This document shows, in pieces, positions 12,284 through 21,606 of a DNA stretch of 55,262 nucleotides. This DNA comes from Cupriavidus sp. D384 (GTDB lineage: Bacteria > Pseudomonadota > Gammaproteobacteria > Burkholderiales > Burkholderiaceae). The notes under the pieces are model-generated. The model ran no database searches. It had not been told where the DNA came from and was given only the letters and a program-made list of their open reading frames with translations. Positions within the stretch are counted from its first letter, which is position 1, and every line of letters begins with the position of its first letter. A program made the position numbers and the translations under genes. The stretch is taken from assembly GCF_001652915.1 (NCBI RefSeq), contig NZ_BBQI01000028.1, positions 1 to 55,262 on the forward strand, written 5' to 3'.

Positions 12284-13744
12284 TTATGCCGCGCCAGTCG
12301 CCAGCACCGGCTGGCCGTGGCGCGCGTGATAGATGGCTGCGGCCGCCACCAGCATCGTCATCAGGATCAACTCGGCCGCCAGGCTCGTCAGCGTGGCATC
12401 GAGGTAGTTGCCGCCGTGGTGAATCCGCTGGGCGAATACCGTGCCCAGCAGTGCCGATCCCAGCCCCAGCGAAGCCTGCTGGACGGTAGCCAGCGCCGCG
12501 CTGCCCGCCCCGGCGTGATCGGGCGGAATATCGGCCAGCCCGATACGGTAGAAACAGCCCACCACCAGGGCATTGCCAATGCCGATCAGCATGGTCGGCG
12601 CCGCCAGCGTGACAAGATCGGGATGCGGCCAGACATGGCGCAGCGTCCAGGCCAGCGCCGCCATGCCTGCCATCTGGATCAGGCAGCCCCCCAGCAGCAC
12701 GCGCGTGCGGCCCCATAGACCCACCACACGCGGGCTCAGCAGCGATGCCACCGAGAACGCGACGCCCAGCGGAATGAAGGCATTGCCGGCCATTGTCGGC
12801 GTCATGCCGCCGCCGCCCTGCAGGGCCAGCGCCAGCACGAACATGAAGCCGCTCCAGCACGCGTAGAACAGGATTGCCACCACAAAGCCGAAGCGCACGC
12901 TTGGCAGCCGCACCAGCGAGGGCGGCAGCAGCGGATGCACGCCGCGCTGCTCCTGGCGCTTTTCAACCTGCCACAGCCACAGGGTCAGCGGGGCGGCAGC
13001 CGCCAGCGTCGCCAGCACGGGCCACGACCAGTGGAACATCGGACCCATCGCCACGGGCAGCAGGACGGAGAGGATCACCATCGCCAGCAGCGCCGTGCCG
13101 GGAATATCCACGCCTGCGGGGTTGTCGCGGCGCGTTTCCGGGATGACGCGCGGCGACAGCCACAGGATGACGGCGCACACCGGCAGATTGATCAGGAACG
13201 CATTGCGCCAGCCCAGGCCACCGATATCGGCATCCACCAGGAACCCACCCAGCACCTGCCCGATGATGAAGGCCACGCCGCCGACCGACGCGAAGAGCGC
13301 CAGCGCGCGGGAGTGCGCATGGCCGCGCAGCCCCACGTGGATGGTGGCAAGGATCTGCGGCACCAGCATTGCGGCTGCCGCGCCTTGCAGTAGCCGGGCA
13401 CCGAGCAGCACCAGCATCGATCCGGCCACGCCGCACAGCAGCGACGCGATGCCGAACAACAGCACACCGGCATTGAAGACACGGCGGCGGCCGAAATTGT
13501 CGCCCAGCCGGCCGCCCATTGCCAGGCAGACGGCAAACGCCACGCCATAGACGGCCACCATCAGTTCCAGTTCGGCTGGCGTGGCGCCCAGCGAATGCTC
13601 GATGGGGTGCAGTGCCACGTTGACGATGGAGAAATCGATCTGCGGCAGCAACTGGCCGGCCAGCAGCACGTACAGGCCGGTGCGGCCCAGTGAGGGGGCG
13701 GAATTTGTGGTTGGGGTTGGGGAAGGAGATGCGGGGGCTTTCAT
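12284..13744 (-). CDS. MFS exporter, DHA2 (14-helix) type
   Basis: 486-residue integral membrane protein of the major facilitator superfamily. The first helix carries LPQIDFSIVNVALHP, typical of EmrB/QacA-like drug:H+ antiporters. Motif A follows as GGRLGDNFGRRRVF after helix 2, and the number of hydrophobic segments fits 14 helices. The start is ATG 13744, with GAGGTCAGC about 8 nt upstream. The likely role is proton-driven efflux of a toxic compound; the substrate is unknown. It is divergent from an XRE regulator with which it shares 115 bp of promoter DNA, so repression by that regulator and induction by a ligand is the natural model. Confidence 0.85.
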   Translation of the reverse strand: MKAPASPSPTPTTNSAPSLGRTGLYVLLAGQLLPQIDFSIVNVALHPIEHSLGATPAELELMVAVYGVAFAVCLAMGGRLGDNFGRRRVFNAGVLLFGIASLLCGVAGSMLVLLGARLLQGAAAAMLVPQILATIHVGLRGHAHSRALALFASVGGVAFIIGQVLGGFLVDADIGGLGWRNAFLINLPVCAVILWLSPRVIPETRRDNPAGVDIPGTALLAMVILSVLLPVAMGPMFHWSWPVLATLAAAAPLTLWLWQVEKRQEQRGVHPLLPPSLVRLPSVRFGFVVAILFYACWSGFMFVLALALQGGGGMTPTMAGNAFIPLGVAFSVASLLSPRVVGLWGRTRVLLGGCLIQMAGMAALAWTLRHVWPHPDLVTLAAPTMLIGIGNALVVGCFYRIGLADIPPDHAGAGSAALATVQQASLGLGSALLGTVFAQRIHHGGNYLDATLTSLAAELILMTMLVAAAAIYHARHGQPVLATGAA

Positions 13745-13772
13745 GGGATGCTGACCTCGACAAGGCTTGAGG

Positions 13773-13829
13773 CTGGGAGTATGGTCACGCAATCAGACTG
13801 GTACAAGAGTCCAGTTAGACTGGTATAAA
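13773..13829. promoter_or_regulatory. shared promoter/operator region of the MFS exporter and XRE regulator
   Basis: Two direct repeats, AGACTGGTACAA (13795-13806) and AGACTGGTATAA (13817-13828), start 22 bp apart, two helical turns. Between them CCAGT (13811-13815) makes inverted pairs with both flanking ACTGG units. The second repeat contains an extended -10 (TGGTATAAA, TATAAA at 13824-13829) reading toward the regulator. On the minus strand TTGTAC and CATACT, 17 nt apart, read toward the MFS gene. A regulator bound to the repeats would cover both promoters. Confidence 0.5.
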
Positions 13830-13859
13830 CAGTGTCAGGCTACGCAGGAGTGATGCATC

Positions 13860-14786
13860 ATGAACGCCCGTCAGGAACCGCGTGCGCTTTCGCGCCCGGG
13901 AACAAGTCTGGAACCGGACACCGACCCGCTGGAAGCTGGCAGCCACGCCAGTACCGGCCGGGAAACCGAACTGGGCGCCTTTCTGCGCGCCCGCCGCGAA
14001 AATCTGGACCCGGCGCGCATCGGGTTGTCGCGCGTGGGACGGCGTCGCACCCCGGGACTGCGGCGCGAAGAAGTAGCCGCCATGGCCGATATCGGCATTA
14101 CCTGGTACACCAAGCTGGAGCAGGGCAGGCCGATCCGCGTCTCGCCGAAGGTGCTCAATGCGGTGGCTGCCGCGCTGCAGTGCTCGCCGACCGAGACCGA
14201 GCACCTGTTCACGCTGGCGGGCCTGCAGCGGCCGGCGGCCTTGGCTGGCACGTCGGTTTGCGAAACGGTGTCCGTGACCACCCAGCGCCTGCTTGACCAG
14301 CTCGACCCGATTCCGGCACTGGTACAGAACGCCCGCTTCGACATCGTGGCGCACAACGACGCATATTGCCGGCTGCTTGGCATGAATGTTCCGAGCCTGC
14401 CACCCGAAGACCGCAACTGCATCTACCTGGCGCTGACCCACCCCGGCTGGCGCAAGGCCGTGCCCGACTGGGAAGGCATGGTCTGCAACATGGTGGCGAT
14501 GTATCGCGCGGCGATGGCCGAGCACGTCGACGATCCGCTGTGGGAGGCACAACTGGCGCGCTATATGGCAGTGTCCGACAAATTCCGGCAACTCTGGCAG
14601 CGATACCAGGTGCGCGGCATCCAGAATCACGCCAAACGATTCACGAATCCGGAAACGGGAGAATTTCAGCTGACGCAGACCAATTTCTGGACCGCGCCGC
14701 GCAATGGCGTGCGGCTGCTGGTGTATGTGCCGGCCGACGAGCAGGCCGAGGCGGCGTTGCGAATGCTGCCGCCGGTGCAGATGTGA
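13860..14786 (+). CDS. XRE-family regulator with MmyB-like ligand-binding domain
   Basis: 308-residue one-component regulator. The helix-turn-helix region lies at about residues 40-110 (LGAFLRARRENLDP, RRTPGLRREEVAAMADIG, WYTKLEQGRPIRVS). It is followed by a PAS-like MmyB domain (VQNARFDIVAHNDAYCRLLG, FWTAPRNGVRLLVYVPAD). Proteins of this layout bind a small hydrophobic ligand and usually control an adjacent oxidoreductase or transporter. Here the divergent MFS exporter is the obvious target. The start is ATG 13860. An N-terminal tail of about 35 residues before the HTH looks disordered, so a later start is possible. Confidence 0.85.
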   Translation: MNARQEPRALSRPGTSLEPDTDPLEAGSHASTGRETELGAFLRARRENLDPARIGLSRVGRRRTPGLRREEVAAMADIGITWYTKLEQGRPIRVSPKVLNAVAAALQCSPTETEHLFTLAGLQRPAALAGTSVCETVSVTTQRLLDQLDPIPALVQNARFDIVAHNDAYCRLLGMNVPSLPPEDRNCIYLALTHPGWRKAVPDWEGMVCNMVAMYRAAMAEHVDDPLWEAQLARYMAVSDKFRQLWQRYQVRGIQNHAKRFTNPETGEFQLTQTNFWTAPRNGVRLLVYVPADEQAEAALRMLPPVQM

Positions 14787-14796
14787 TGCGGTTTTC

Positions 14797-14821
14797 CCCT
14801 CTCCCGCCAGGCGGGAGAGGG
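14797..14821. terminator. 11-bp perfect hairpin between convergent genes
   Basis: CCCTCTCCCGC (14797-14807) and GCGGGAGAGGG (14811-14821) pair fully with the triloop CAG. It lies between the converging XRE regulator and rluB. There is no downstream T run in either direction (a TTTT precedes it on the plus strand). It may be a bidirectional stopper or a dispersed palindromic repeat; this motif type is common in Burkholderiaceae intergenic DNA. Confidence 0.5.
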
Positions 14822-14846
14822 CGCTGACTTCAATCCGACAACCGCC

Positions 14847-16847
14847 TCAGAACTTCTCGAACTGTCCCAGGAAGCGCCACTGGCCCGGTGGCAGGTCGCC
14901 CAGGGCGATGCGGCCCATGCGTACGCGCTTCAGGCCCACCACCTTCAGTCCCACCTGTTCGCACATCCGGCGGATCTGGCGCTTGCGGCCTTCGCGCAGC
15001 ACAAAGCGCAGTTGCTCCTCGTTCTGCCAGCTCACCTTGGCGGGCTTCAGCGCCACGCCATCCAGCGACAGGCCAAAGCGCAGGCGCTCAAGCTGGTCTT
15101 CGGGGAAGACGGCGCTGATATTGCGGTCGACCACGCCTTGCGGCGATTCCCACTCCACGCGCACCAGGTATTCCTTTTCGACGGTCGAATCGTCGCCGAT
15201 CAGCGCGCGGGCGATGCGGCCGTCCTGCGTCAGCACCAGCAGGCCCGTGGAGTCGATATCGAGCCGGCCCGCGGGGGCCAGGTTCTTGTGTTGCCACGGC
15301 GCGAAACGCTTGCGCGTGGGGTCTTCTTCCCACTGGTTCTCGGCCGTGAACAGCACGGCGGCGGGCTCGTAGCCATCTTCGGCCTGGCCCGAGACATAGC
15401 CAACCGGCTTGTTCAGCAGCACCGTCACGCGTTCGCCTTGCTCCGAGCGCGCTTCCTGGCGGATTTCGATTTCGGCGTCGGGGCGGATACGGGTGCCCAG
15501 CTCGGTCACGGGCTCGCCGTCGACCAGCACCCAGCCGCGCGGGATCCATTCATCGGCTTCGCGACGCGAGCACAGGCCCAGCTCGGACATGCGCTTGGAC
15601 AGACGGACCAGGCCGTCTTCGCGCGGCTCGGCCGGAGCCTGCGGGGCAGGGCGCTCGGCACGTTCGATGCGTTCACCACGCTCGGCGCGCACCGGACGCG
15701 CGCGGTCGGACGTATCGCTGAAGCGGCGTGCCGGCGCATTGCCACGGCGCGGCGCGCTGTCATCGCGGCGCGGACGATCCGTGCGCTCGCCTTCGAAACG
15801 ACGCGGACGCTCCGAGCGCTCGTCGTCGCCAAAGCGCCGCGGACGCTCGGCGCCTTCACCTTCAAAGCGACGCGGACGTTCGCTGCGTTCGCCTTCGAAA
15901 CGGCGCGGGCGGTCAGCACCCTGACCTTCGAATCGGCGCGGACGATCGCCGCCCTGGCCTTCGAAGCGACGCGGACGATCCGAACCTTCGCCTTCGAAAC
16001 GGCGCGGGCGATCAGAGCCCTGACCTTCGAATCGGCGGGGACGGTCGCCGCCCTGGCCTTCGAAGCGACGCGGGCGATCCGAGCCTTCGCCTTCGAAGCG
16101 ACGCGGGCGATCAGTACCTTGGCCTTCGAAGCGACGCGGGCGATCAGTGCCTTGGCCTTCAAAACGGCGGGGGCGATCAGTGCCTTGGCCTTCGAAGCGA
16201 CGCGGACGATCCGAGCCTTCGCCTTCGAAGCGTCGCGGGCGATCAGTACCTTGGCCTTCGAAGCGACGCGGACGATCCGAACCTTCGCCTTCAAAACGGC
16301 GCGGGCGATCAGTACCTTGGCTTTCGAAGCGGCGCGGACGGTCGCCGCCCTGGCCTTCGAAGCGACGCGGACGATCCGAGCCTTCGCCTTCGAAGCGTCG
16401 CGGGCGATCAGTACCTTGGCTTTCGAAGCGGCGCGGACGGTCGCCGCCCTGGCCTTCGAAGCGACGCGGGCGGTCCGAGCCTTCGCCTTCGAAGCGGCGA
16501 GGGCGATCAGTACCCTGGCCTTCGAAGCGGCGGGGACGGTCGCCGCCCTGGCCTTCGAAGCGACGCGGGCGTTCGCCGCGCTCGCCTTCGAAGCGACGCG
16601 GCCGGTCGGTGCCCTGGCCTTCGAAGCGGCGCGGACGCTCGCTGCGCTCGCCTTCGGCCGGTGCGGCCTTGCGCTTGTCCTTCTCGGCCGCGCGGTCCTT
16701 GGCCTGCTTGATGCCGGTGACGACGTCCTGCACGCGCTTGCGGTTCAGGTCCGACACGCGCACCGGGCGGCTTGCCTTGCGCGGTGCGCCCGTCGTGGAG
16801 CTCTTGATGCCCAGCGTCTTGCGACCGGGTGTGTTGCTGTCTGTCAT
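14847..16847 (-). CDS. rluB: 23S rRNA pseudouridine synthase RluB with expanded repeat domain
   Basis: RsuA/RluB-family pseudouridine synthase (target expected at helix 89 of 23S rRNA). The catalytic half is C-terminal: S4 RNA-binding domain at about residues 410-460 (RLSKRMSELGLCSRREADE), catalytic Asp in GRLDIDSTGLLVLTQDG, and KEYLVRVEW, RKRQIRRMCEQVG downstream. The first 400 residues are unusual. A basic leader of 70 residues precedes 26 tandem copies of an 11-residue unit (RPRRFEG followed by QGTD, EGSD, QGGD and similar). The 666 residues are about twice the usual RluB length. The tail is Arg/Gly-rich with a regular Phe, resembling disordered RNA-binding tails. The start is ATG 16847. 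RluB is preferred over RluE/RluF by length of the catalytic domain and context. Confidence 0.9.
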   Translation of the reverse strand: MTDSNTPGRKTLGIKSSTTGAPRKASRPVRVSDLNRKRVQDVVTGIKQAKDRAAEKDKRKAAPAEGERSERPRRFEGQGTDRPRRFEGERGERPRRFEGQGGDRPRRFEGQGTDRPRRFEGEGSDRPRRFEGQGGDRPRRFESQGTDRPRRFEGEGSDRPRRFEGQGGDRPRRFESQGTDRPRRFEGEGSDRPRRFEGQGTDRPRRFEGEGSDRPRRFEGQGTDRPRRFEGQGTDRPRRFEGQGTDRPRRFEGEGSDRPRRFEGQGGDRPRRFEGQGSDRPRRFEGEGSDRPRRFEGQGGDRPRRFEGQGADRPRRFEGERSERPRRFEGEGAERPRRFGDDERSERPRRFEGERTDRPRRDDSAPRRGNAPARRFSDTSDRARPVRAERGERIERAERPAPQAPAEPREDGLVRLSKRMSELGLCSRREADEWIPRGWVLVDGEPVTELGTRIRPDAEIEIRQEARSEQGERVTVLLNKPVGYVSGQAEDGYEPAAVLFTAENQWEEDPTRKRFAPWQHKNLAPAGRLDIDSTGLLVLTQDGRIARALIGDDSTVEKEYLVRVEWESPQGVVDRNISAVFPEDQLERLRFGLSLDGVALKPAKVSWQNEEQLRFVLREGRKRQIRRMCEQVGLKVVGLKRVRMGRIALGDLPPGQWRFLGQFEKF
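15777..16637 (-). repeat. 33-bp tandem repeat array inside rluB
   Basis: About 26 units of 33 bp (one is 36 bp) coding for RPRRFE plus a five-residue spacer such as GQGTD, GEGSD or GQGGD. Units are highly similar at DNA level and appear in higher-order order: EGSD, QGGD and ESQGTD units recur as a three-unit block at least twice, pointing to recent slippage or unequal recombination. All units keep the frame, so selection maintains the protein repeat. Confidence 0.95.
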
Positions 16848-16883
16848 ATCTTTCCAAGCGCTCGCGCGCCGGCCATCGGGGGA

Positions 16884-19457
16884 TCAGATGGCCAGCGCGT
16901 CGAGCAAATCCTGTTCCACTTGAATCTGCAATCGGTTGTCGGCGGCCAGCGGCGAGCCGTCGACCAGGAACACGTCTTCCACGCGTTCGCCGAGCGTGTT
17001 GATGCGCGCCGAATGGACGGACACGCGATATTTGGCCAGTACGCGGGCCAGCGCGTAAAGCAGCCCGGTGCGGTCGTTGGCCGACACCGACAGCAGGTAG
17101 TACTGGCCGCGTTCGTCGGGACGCAAGTCCACGCGCGGCTTGATCGGGAAGCTGCGCGACTGGCGCGACAGCCGGCCCTGGGACGGTTCGGGCAGCGGGC
17201 ATTCCAGCCGCACGCGTTCGGTCAGTTCATGCTCCACCAGCGCGAGGATGTCGCGGTAGTCACCATCCAGGCCGGGATCGGTAATCTGGAAGGTGTCCAG
17301 CGCATAGCCGTCGCGCGTGGTCTCGATCTTGGCGTCCTGGATCGAGAACGCCTTGCGCTCGAAGTAGCCGCAAATGCGCGCGAAGAGGTCGGGCTGGTCC
17401 TTCACGTACACCACCACCTGCAGCCCCTCGCCGGCGGGCGACACGCGCGCCTTGACCACGGGGTCGACGCTGTTCACCTTGTTGAACAGGTGTCGCGTCA
17501 CCCAGGCGATGTCGCGCGCATCGTGCCGCATGAAGAACGACATGTCGAGCCGGCTCCAGAGCGGCTTTGCCAGCTCGGGATCGAATGCCTTCAGGCGCAG
17601 CTGCGCGATGGTGTCGTCGCGCTTCTGTGCCCATAGCGAATGCTGGTCGATATGGGCGCCGCCCAGCACGCGCAGCGTGATGCGGTACAGGTCTTCCAGC
17701 AGCTTGCCCTTCCAGGCGTTCCACACCTTGGGGCTGGTGCCGCGGATATCGGCCACGGTCAGCAGGTACAGCGCCGTCAGGTAACGCTCGTTGCCCACCA
17801 CCTGGGCGAATGCCTTCACCACGTCGGGGTCGGTCAGGTCCTGCTTCTGCGCCACATGGCTCATCGTCAGGTGGTTTTCCACCAGCCACGCGATCAGGTC
17901 CGCGTCTTCACGCGAAATGCCATGCTGCTTGCAGAAGCGACGCGCGTCGACGGTGCCCAGCTTCGAATGGTCGCCGCCGCGGCCCTTGGCGATGTCGTGG
18001 AACAGCGCCGCCACCCACAGCACCCACGGCCGGTCGAAGCCGGCCATCAGCTGGCTGCAGAACGGGAATTCGTGCGTATGCTCGACGATGGCAAAGCGGC
18101 GCATGTTGCGCACCACCATCAGGATGTGCTGGTCCACGGTGTACACGTGGAACAGGTCGTGCTGCATCTGGCCCACGATGCGGCGGAAGTTGATCAGGTA
18201 GCGGCCCAGCACGCTGGTCTGGTTCATCAGCCGCAGCGCGTGCGTGATGCCCTGCGGCTCCTGCACGATGGCCAGGAACAGCTTGCGGTTGACCGGGTCG
18301 TTGCGCCAACTGGCATCCATCACCGTGCGCGCGTTGTACAGCCCGCGCAGCGTGCGCGGCGACAGCCCCTTCACGCCCGGGGTGCGCTCGTACAGCAGGA
18401 ATGTTTCGAGGATCGCGTGCGGGTTCTGCTCGTACAGGTCGTCGCTGGTGATCTCCAGCATGCCCTGGCGCTCCACGAAGCGATCGTTGATCACGCGCGT
18501 GACCTTGGACTCGCTCGGGAACAGCATCGCCTCGATATTCAGCAGCAGCACGCTGTTCAGCTGCGTCACGGCCTTGGCCGCCCAGTAGTACCGGCGCATC
18601 AGTTGCTCGCTGGCGCGCTTGTTGGTCGTCTGGCGATAGCCGAACGACTCGGCCAGCGCGGTCTGCAGATCGAACACCAGCACGTCCTGGCGGCGGCCGG
18701 CCAGCAGGTGCAGGCGGGCACGGATGGTGCGCAGCAGGCGCTCGTTGCGGGCCAGTTCCTGCGACTCGCGCTCGGTCAGCAGTCCGCGTTCGAACAGTTG
18801 CTTCCAGCTGTCGCCCAGGCCCGCGGCCTTGGTCATCCACAGGATCACCTGCAGGTCGCGCAGGCCGCCGGGGCTTTCCTTGCAGTTCGGCTCCAGCGCG
18901 TAGGGTGTGTCCTGGTACTTGGCATGACGCTGGCGCAGTTCCAGCAGCTTGGCCTGGAAGAAGTCGGCCGCATCCATGTCGGCCTGGTAGCGCGTCTGCA
19001 GGGACTGCAGCAGCGTCCTGCTGCCCGTCAGCAGGCGCGCTTCGAGCAGCGACGTGCGGATGGTGATGTCGGCGGCCGATTCGCGGATACAGTCGTCCAC
19101 GGTGCGCACCGACGAGCCGATCTCCAGCCCGAGGTCCCAGCACAAGCCGATAAAGCGTTCGAGCCTGGCTGCCGTGTCGCTATCGGGCTCGCCGGGCAGC
19201 AGCAACAGCACATCGACATCGGAATACGGGAACAGCTCGCCGCGGCCATACCCGCCAACGGCGACCAGCGCGGCGGACGCGGGCAGCTCCAGGCCGGTCC
19301 AGGCCTCGATCAGCGCGGCGTCGACGGCGCGGCGCAGCTTCGTTACCAGCGGCGTAACCTGGTTGTTGGCGTCGAATTCGGCAAACAGCGCCTGCTTGTC
19401 GGCCTTGAGCCTGTCGCGGATGCGCTGGCAGAGCAACAGTTCCGGCGTGGTGTCCAT
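16884..19457 (-). CDS. glnD: bifunctional PII uridylyltransferase/uridylyl-removing enzyme
   Basis: GlnD senses glutamine and uridylylates or deuridylylates PII proteins, controlling nitrogen assimilation. From ATG 19457 the product is 857 residues, the usual size. Domains in order: nucleotidyltransferase ([18 protein letters not shown], about 68-84, with the DVD metal pair), GlnD helical domain, HD hydrolase ([14 protein letters not shown], about 485), and two C-terminal ACT domains ([17 protein letters not shown] and [18 protein letters not shown]). An in-frame GTG at 19487 would add a Pro/Thr-rich decapeptide; neither start has a good SD. It is separated from map by a terminator, so it probably has its own promoter. 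Confidence 0.96.
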   Translation of the reverse strand: MDTTPELLLCQRIRDRLKADKQALFAEFDANNQVTPLVTKLRRAVDAALIEAWTGLELPASAALVAVGGYGRGELFPYSDVDVLLLLPGEPDSDTAARLERFIGLCWDLGLEIGSSVRTVDDCIRESAADITIRTSLLEARLLTGSRTLLQSLQTRYQADMDAADFFQAKLLELRQRHAKYQDTPYALEPNCKESPGGLRDLQVILWMTKAAGLGDSWKQLFERGLLTERESQELARNERLLRTIRARLHLLAGRRQDVLVFDLQTALAESFGYRQTTNKRASEQLMRRYYWAAKAVTQLNSVLLLNIEAMLFPSESKVTRVINDRFVERQGMLEITSDDLYEQNPHAILETFLLYERTPGVKGLSPRTLRGLYNARTVMDASWRNDPVNRKLFLAIVQEPQGITHALRLMNQTSVLGRYLINFRRIVGQMQHDLFHVYTVDQHILMVVRNMRRFAIVEHTHEFPFCSQLMAGFDRPWVLWVAALFHDIAKGRGGDHSKLGTVDARRFCKQHGISREDADLIAWLVENHLTMSHVAQKQDLTDPDVVKAFAQVVGNERYLTALYLLTVADIRGTSPKVWNAWKGKLLEDLYRITLRVLGGAHIDQHSLWAQKRDDTIAQLRLKAFDPELAKPLWSRLDMSFFMRHDARDIAWVTRHLFNKVNSVDPVVKARVSPAGEGLQVVVYVKDQPDLFARICGYFERKAFSIQDAKIETTRDGYALDTFQITDPGLDGDYRDILALVEHELTERVRLECPLPEPSQGRLSRQSRSFPIKPRVDLRPDERGQYYLLSVSANDRTGLLYALARVLAKYRVSVHSARINTLGERVEDVFLVDGSPLAADNRLQIQVEQDLLDALAI

Positions 19458-19490
19458 GGGCGGCGGTTCGAGGGTGGGCGTGGGCACGGC

Positions 19491-19524
19491 TGGAAGAAGA
19501 AAGGGCGCCTTGGTGGGCGCCCTG
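19491..19524 (-). terminator. intrinsic terminator after map
   Basis: On the minus strand AGGGCGCC (19524-19517) pairs perfectly with GGCGCCCT (19510-19503) around a 6-nt loop, followed by a U-rich tail (UUUCUUCUUCC). It ends the map transcript just before the glnD start. Confidence 0.75.
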
Positions 19525-19539
19525 GCGTTCGGTGCGGGA

Positions 19540-20358
19540 TCAGGCCGCCACGGTATCGGTGATGAACGCGGGCGGTACGGGCGAACCGGCCGACAGCGTC
19601 AGCACTTCGTAGCCGGTATCCGTCACCAGCACCGTGTGCTCCCACTGGGCCGACAGGCTGCGATCACGCGTCTTGACCGTCCAGTGGTCAGGCATCGTGC
19701 GGATATCGCGCTTGCCGGCGTTGATCATCGGCTCGACCGTGAAGATCATGCCCGACTTGATTTCCATGCCGGTGTTGGGGCGGCCGTAGTGCAGCACCTG
19801 CGGGTCCGAGTGGAACACCTTGCCGATGCCGTGGCCGCAGTATTCGCGCACCACGGTGTAGCCGGCGCCTTCGGCGTGCGTCTGGATGGCGTGGCCGATA
19901 TCACCCAGGCGTGCACCATTGCGCACTTGCTGGATGCCCTTCCACATGCATTCGTAAGTAATCTGCGCCAGGCGCTTGGCCAGGATCGAGGCCTCGCCCA
20001 CCACGAACATGCGGCTGGTATCGCCGTAGTAGCCTTCCTTGGTGATGACGGTGATGTCCAGGTTGACCACGTCGCCGCCCTTGAGCACCCGGTCGCCAGG
20101 GATGCCGTGGCAGATCACGTCGTTGACCGACGTGCAGATCGCGCCGGGGAAGGGCGGATAGCCCGGGGGCGCGTAGTTCAGCGGGGCCGGCACGGTGCCT
20201 TGCACATCACGCATGTAGGCGTGGCAAAGGCGGTCGAGTTCGCCCGTGGTGACGCCAACCTTGACGAAGGGAGTGATGTAGTCGAGGACTTCGGAGGCAA
20301 GGCGGCAAGCCACGCGCATTTGGGCGATGTCTTCGGCGGTATTGATATGGATGCTCAT
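19540..20358 (-). CDS. map: methionine aminopeptidase type I
   Basis: Removes initiator methionine after deformylation. The 272-residue product has the dinuclear-metal pita-bread fold signatures: [20 protein letters not shown] (first metal Asp), [13 protein letters not shown] (second Asp), [18 protein letters not shown] (metal His), and IFTVEPMI (metal Glu). The start is ATG 20358, preceded by AGGCGAAG; the frame extends upstream without similarity. It is divergent from rpsB, the conserved arrangement in Proteobacteria. Confidence 0.96.
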   Translation of the reverse strand: MSIHINTAEDIAQMRVACRLASEVLDYITPFVKVGVTTGELDRLCHAYMRDVQGTVPAPLNYAPPGYPPFPGAICTSVNDVICHGIPGDRVLKGGDVVNLDITVITKEGYYGDTSRMFVVGEASILAKRLAQITYECMWKGIQQVRNGARLGDIGHAIQTHAEGAGYTVVREYCGHGIGKVFHSDPQVLHYGRPNTGMEIKSGMIFTVEPMINAGKRDIRTMPDHWTVKTRDRSLSAQWEHTVLVTDTGYEVLTLSAGSPVPPAFITDTVAA

Positions 20359-20421
20359 GCTGCTTCGCCTGAAATGTGATGGCCCAGTCACAGACCGCGC
20401 CTTTACTGTTCGCAAAGCGGG

Positions 20422-20427
20422 ATTATC
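20422..20427 (-). promoter_or_regulatory. candidate map promoter -10 box
   Basis: Read on the minus strand this is GATAAT (5 of 6 to consensus), about 64 nt before the map ATG. No good -35 is evident. Confidence 0.35.
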
Positions 20428-20515
20428 TCACCTTCGTGACGAGAAAGCAGGGAAATACAGGAGGAGACCGGCGTGGCGCGCGGCCCGGGGCGTTTCCGTG
20501 CCTTGCGAGGGGGGC

Positions 20516-20545
20516 TTGAGGGAAGGGGTGCTTTGTTGCTACAAT
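20516..20545 (+). promoter_or_regulatory. rpsB-tsf promoter
   Basis: TTGAGG (20516-20521) and TACAAT (20540-20545) are separated by 18 nt: 4 of 6 and 5 of 6 matches to the sigma-70 boxes. The transcript would start near 20552, giving an rpsB leader of about 145 nt. Confidence 0.7.
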
Positions 20546-20620
20546 CGCGGGCTGACTTGCTGACGGCCTGGAAACGGGGCGCTGCGGGTCGGAGATTATC
20601 GCTGCTTTTTGTAAATCGCT

Positions 20621-20667
20621 GGTCCGCCTATCCGGGGTGTTCCTTTTCAGGAATGTCGGGGCGGACT
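20621..20667 (+). promoter_or_regulatory. structured rpsB leader hairpin
   Basis: GTCCGCC (20622-20628) pairs with GGCGGAC (20660-20666), extendable by one G-U pair, enclosing an inner imperfect stem (GTTCC with GGAAT). It ends about 30 nt before the rpsB ATG. S2 autoregulates through its leader in E. coli; a similar role here is inferred. Confidence 0.45.
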
Positions 20668-20696
20668 TCAGACCCAACCCTCTTGGAGTAATTCAC

Positions 20697-21440
20697 ATGT
20701 CCGTGACCATGCGCGAAATGCTGGAAGCCGGTTGCCACTTTGGCCACCAGACCCGCTTCTGGAACCCGAAGATGGCCCCCTTCATCTTCGGTCATCGCAA
20801 CAAGATCCACATCATCAACCTCGAAAAGACCCTGCCGATGTTCCAGGACGCGCTGAAGTACGTGCGTCAGCTGGCAGCAAACCGCGGCACCGTGCTTTTC
20901 GTGGGTACCAAGCGTCAATCGCGCGAGATCCTGGCTGAGGAAGCCGGCCGCGCTGGCATGCCCTACGTCGACGCCCGCTGGCTCGGCGGCATGCTGACGA
21001 ACTTCAAGACCGTCAAGATCTCGATCAAGCGCCTGAAGGACATGGAAGCCGCCAAGGAAGCCGGCGCGCTGGAAACCATGAGCAAGAAGGAAGCGCTGAT
21101 GTTCGAGCGCGAGATGGAAAAGCTGGAAAAGTCCATCGGCGGCATCAAGGACATGGGCGGCGTTCCTGACGCCATCTTCGTGGTGGACGTCGGCTACCAC
21201 AAGATCGCCGTGACCGAAGCCAACAAGCTGGGCATCCCCGTGATCGGCGTGGTCGACACGAACCACTCGCCGGAAGGCATCGACTACGTGATCCCGGGTA
21301 ACGACGACTCGAGCAAGGCTGTTGCCCTGTACGTGCGCGGCGTGGCCGACGCCATCCTGGAAGGCCGCGCGAACGCGGTGCAGGAAGTGGTGGAAGCCGT
21401 GCGTGGCGACGACGAATTCGTCGAAGTCCAGGAAGGCTGA
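20697..21440 (+). CDS. rpsB: 30S ribosomal protein S2
   Basis: 247-residue small-subunit protein. Family motifs include [22 protein letters not shown] near the N terminus, [16 protein letters not shown], and [33 protein letters not shown] and the C-terminal [14 protein letters not shown] complete the signature. The start is ATG 20697, with TTGGAG 9 nt upstream. It is first in the rpsB-tsf unit; S2 in other bacteria represses its own operon. Confidence 0.98.
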   Translation: MSVTMREMLEAGCHFGHQTRFWNPKMAPFIFGHRNKIHIINLEKTLPMFQDALKYVRQLAANRGTVLFVGTKRQSREILAEEAGRAGMPYVDARWLGGMLTNFKTVKISIKRLKDMEAAKEAGALETMSKKEALMFEREMEKLEKSIGGIKDMGGVPDAIFVVDVGYHKIAVTEANKLGIPVIGVVDTNHSPEGIDYVIPGNDDSSKAVALYVRGVADAILEGRANAVQEVVEAVRGDDEFVEVQEG

Positions 21441-21503
21441 TTGCCCGCTGGCGCCTGAGGCCGGGATACACCGGCCACCGGCGCCCGCCTTGCGGCAACC
21501 AAG

Positions 21504-21532
21504 AAAGGGGGCACTTCTGGCGCCCCCTTTTT
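21504..21532 (+). terminator. terminator/attenuator between rpsB and tsf
   Basis: AAAGGGGGC (21504-21512) and GCCCCCTTT (21522-21530) form a 9-bp stem with a 9-nt loop, ending in a run of five T. The rpsB-tsf operon has a partial terminator at this position in E. coli, which sets S2 above EF-Ts; that role is likely here. Confidence 0.8.
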
Positions 21533-21606
21533 GCAAACAGATTCAGTTGTCATCCGCCGTGGATATGATTCGCCGCGGATGAGGCCAACCAATCAAGGAG
21601 TGACAA

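Noticed and set aside
15777..16637. CRISPR-like regular repeats
   Set aside because: Units are directly tandem with no unique spacers, keep reading frame in rluB, and there are no cas genes.
15012..17636. 874-codon open frame on the plus strand opposite rluB and glnD
   Set aside because: Antisense to two recognised genes. Its protein is an artefact of the 33-bp repeats (ALAFEATRTI-type runs) and of high-G+C third positions.
21547..21569. tsf promoter TTGTCA/TATGAT
   Set aside because: The two boxes look good singly but are 11 nt apart, too close for sigma-70.
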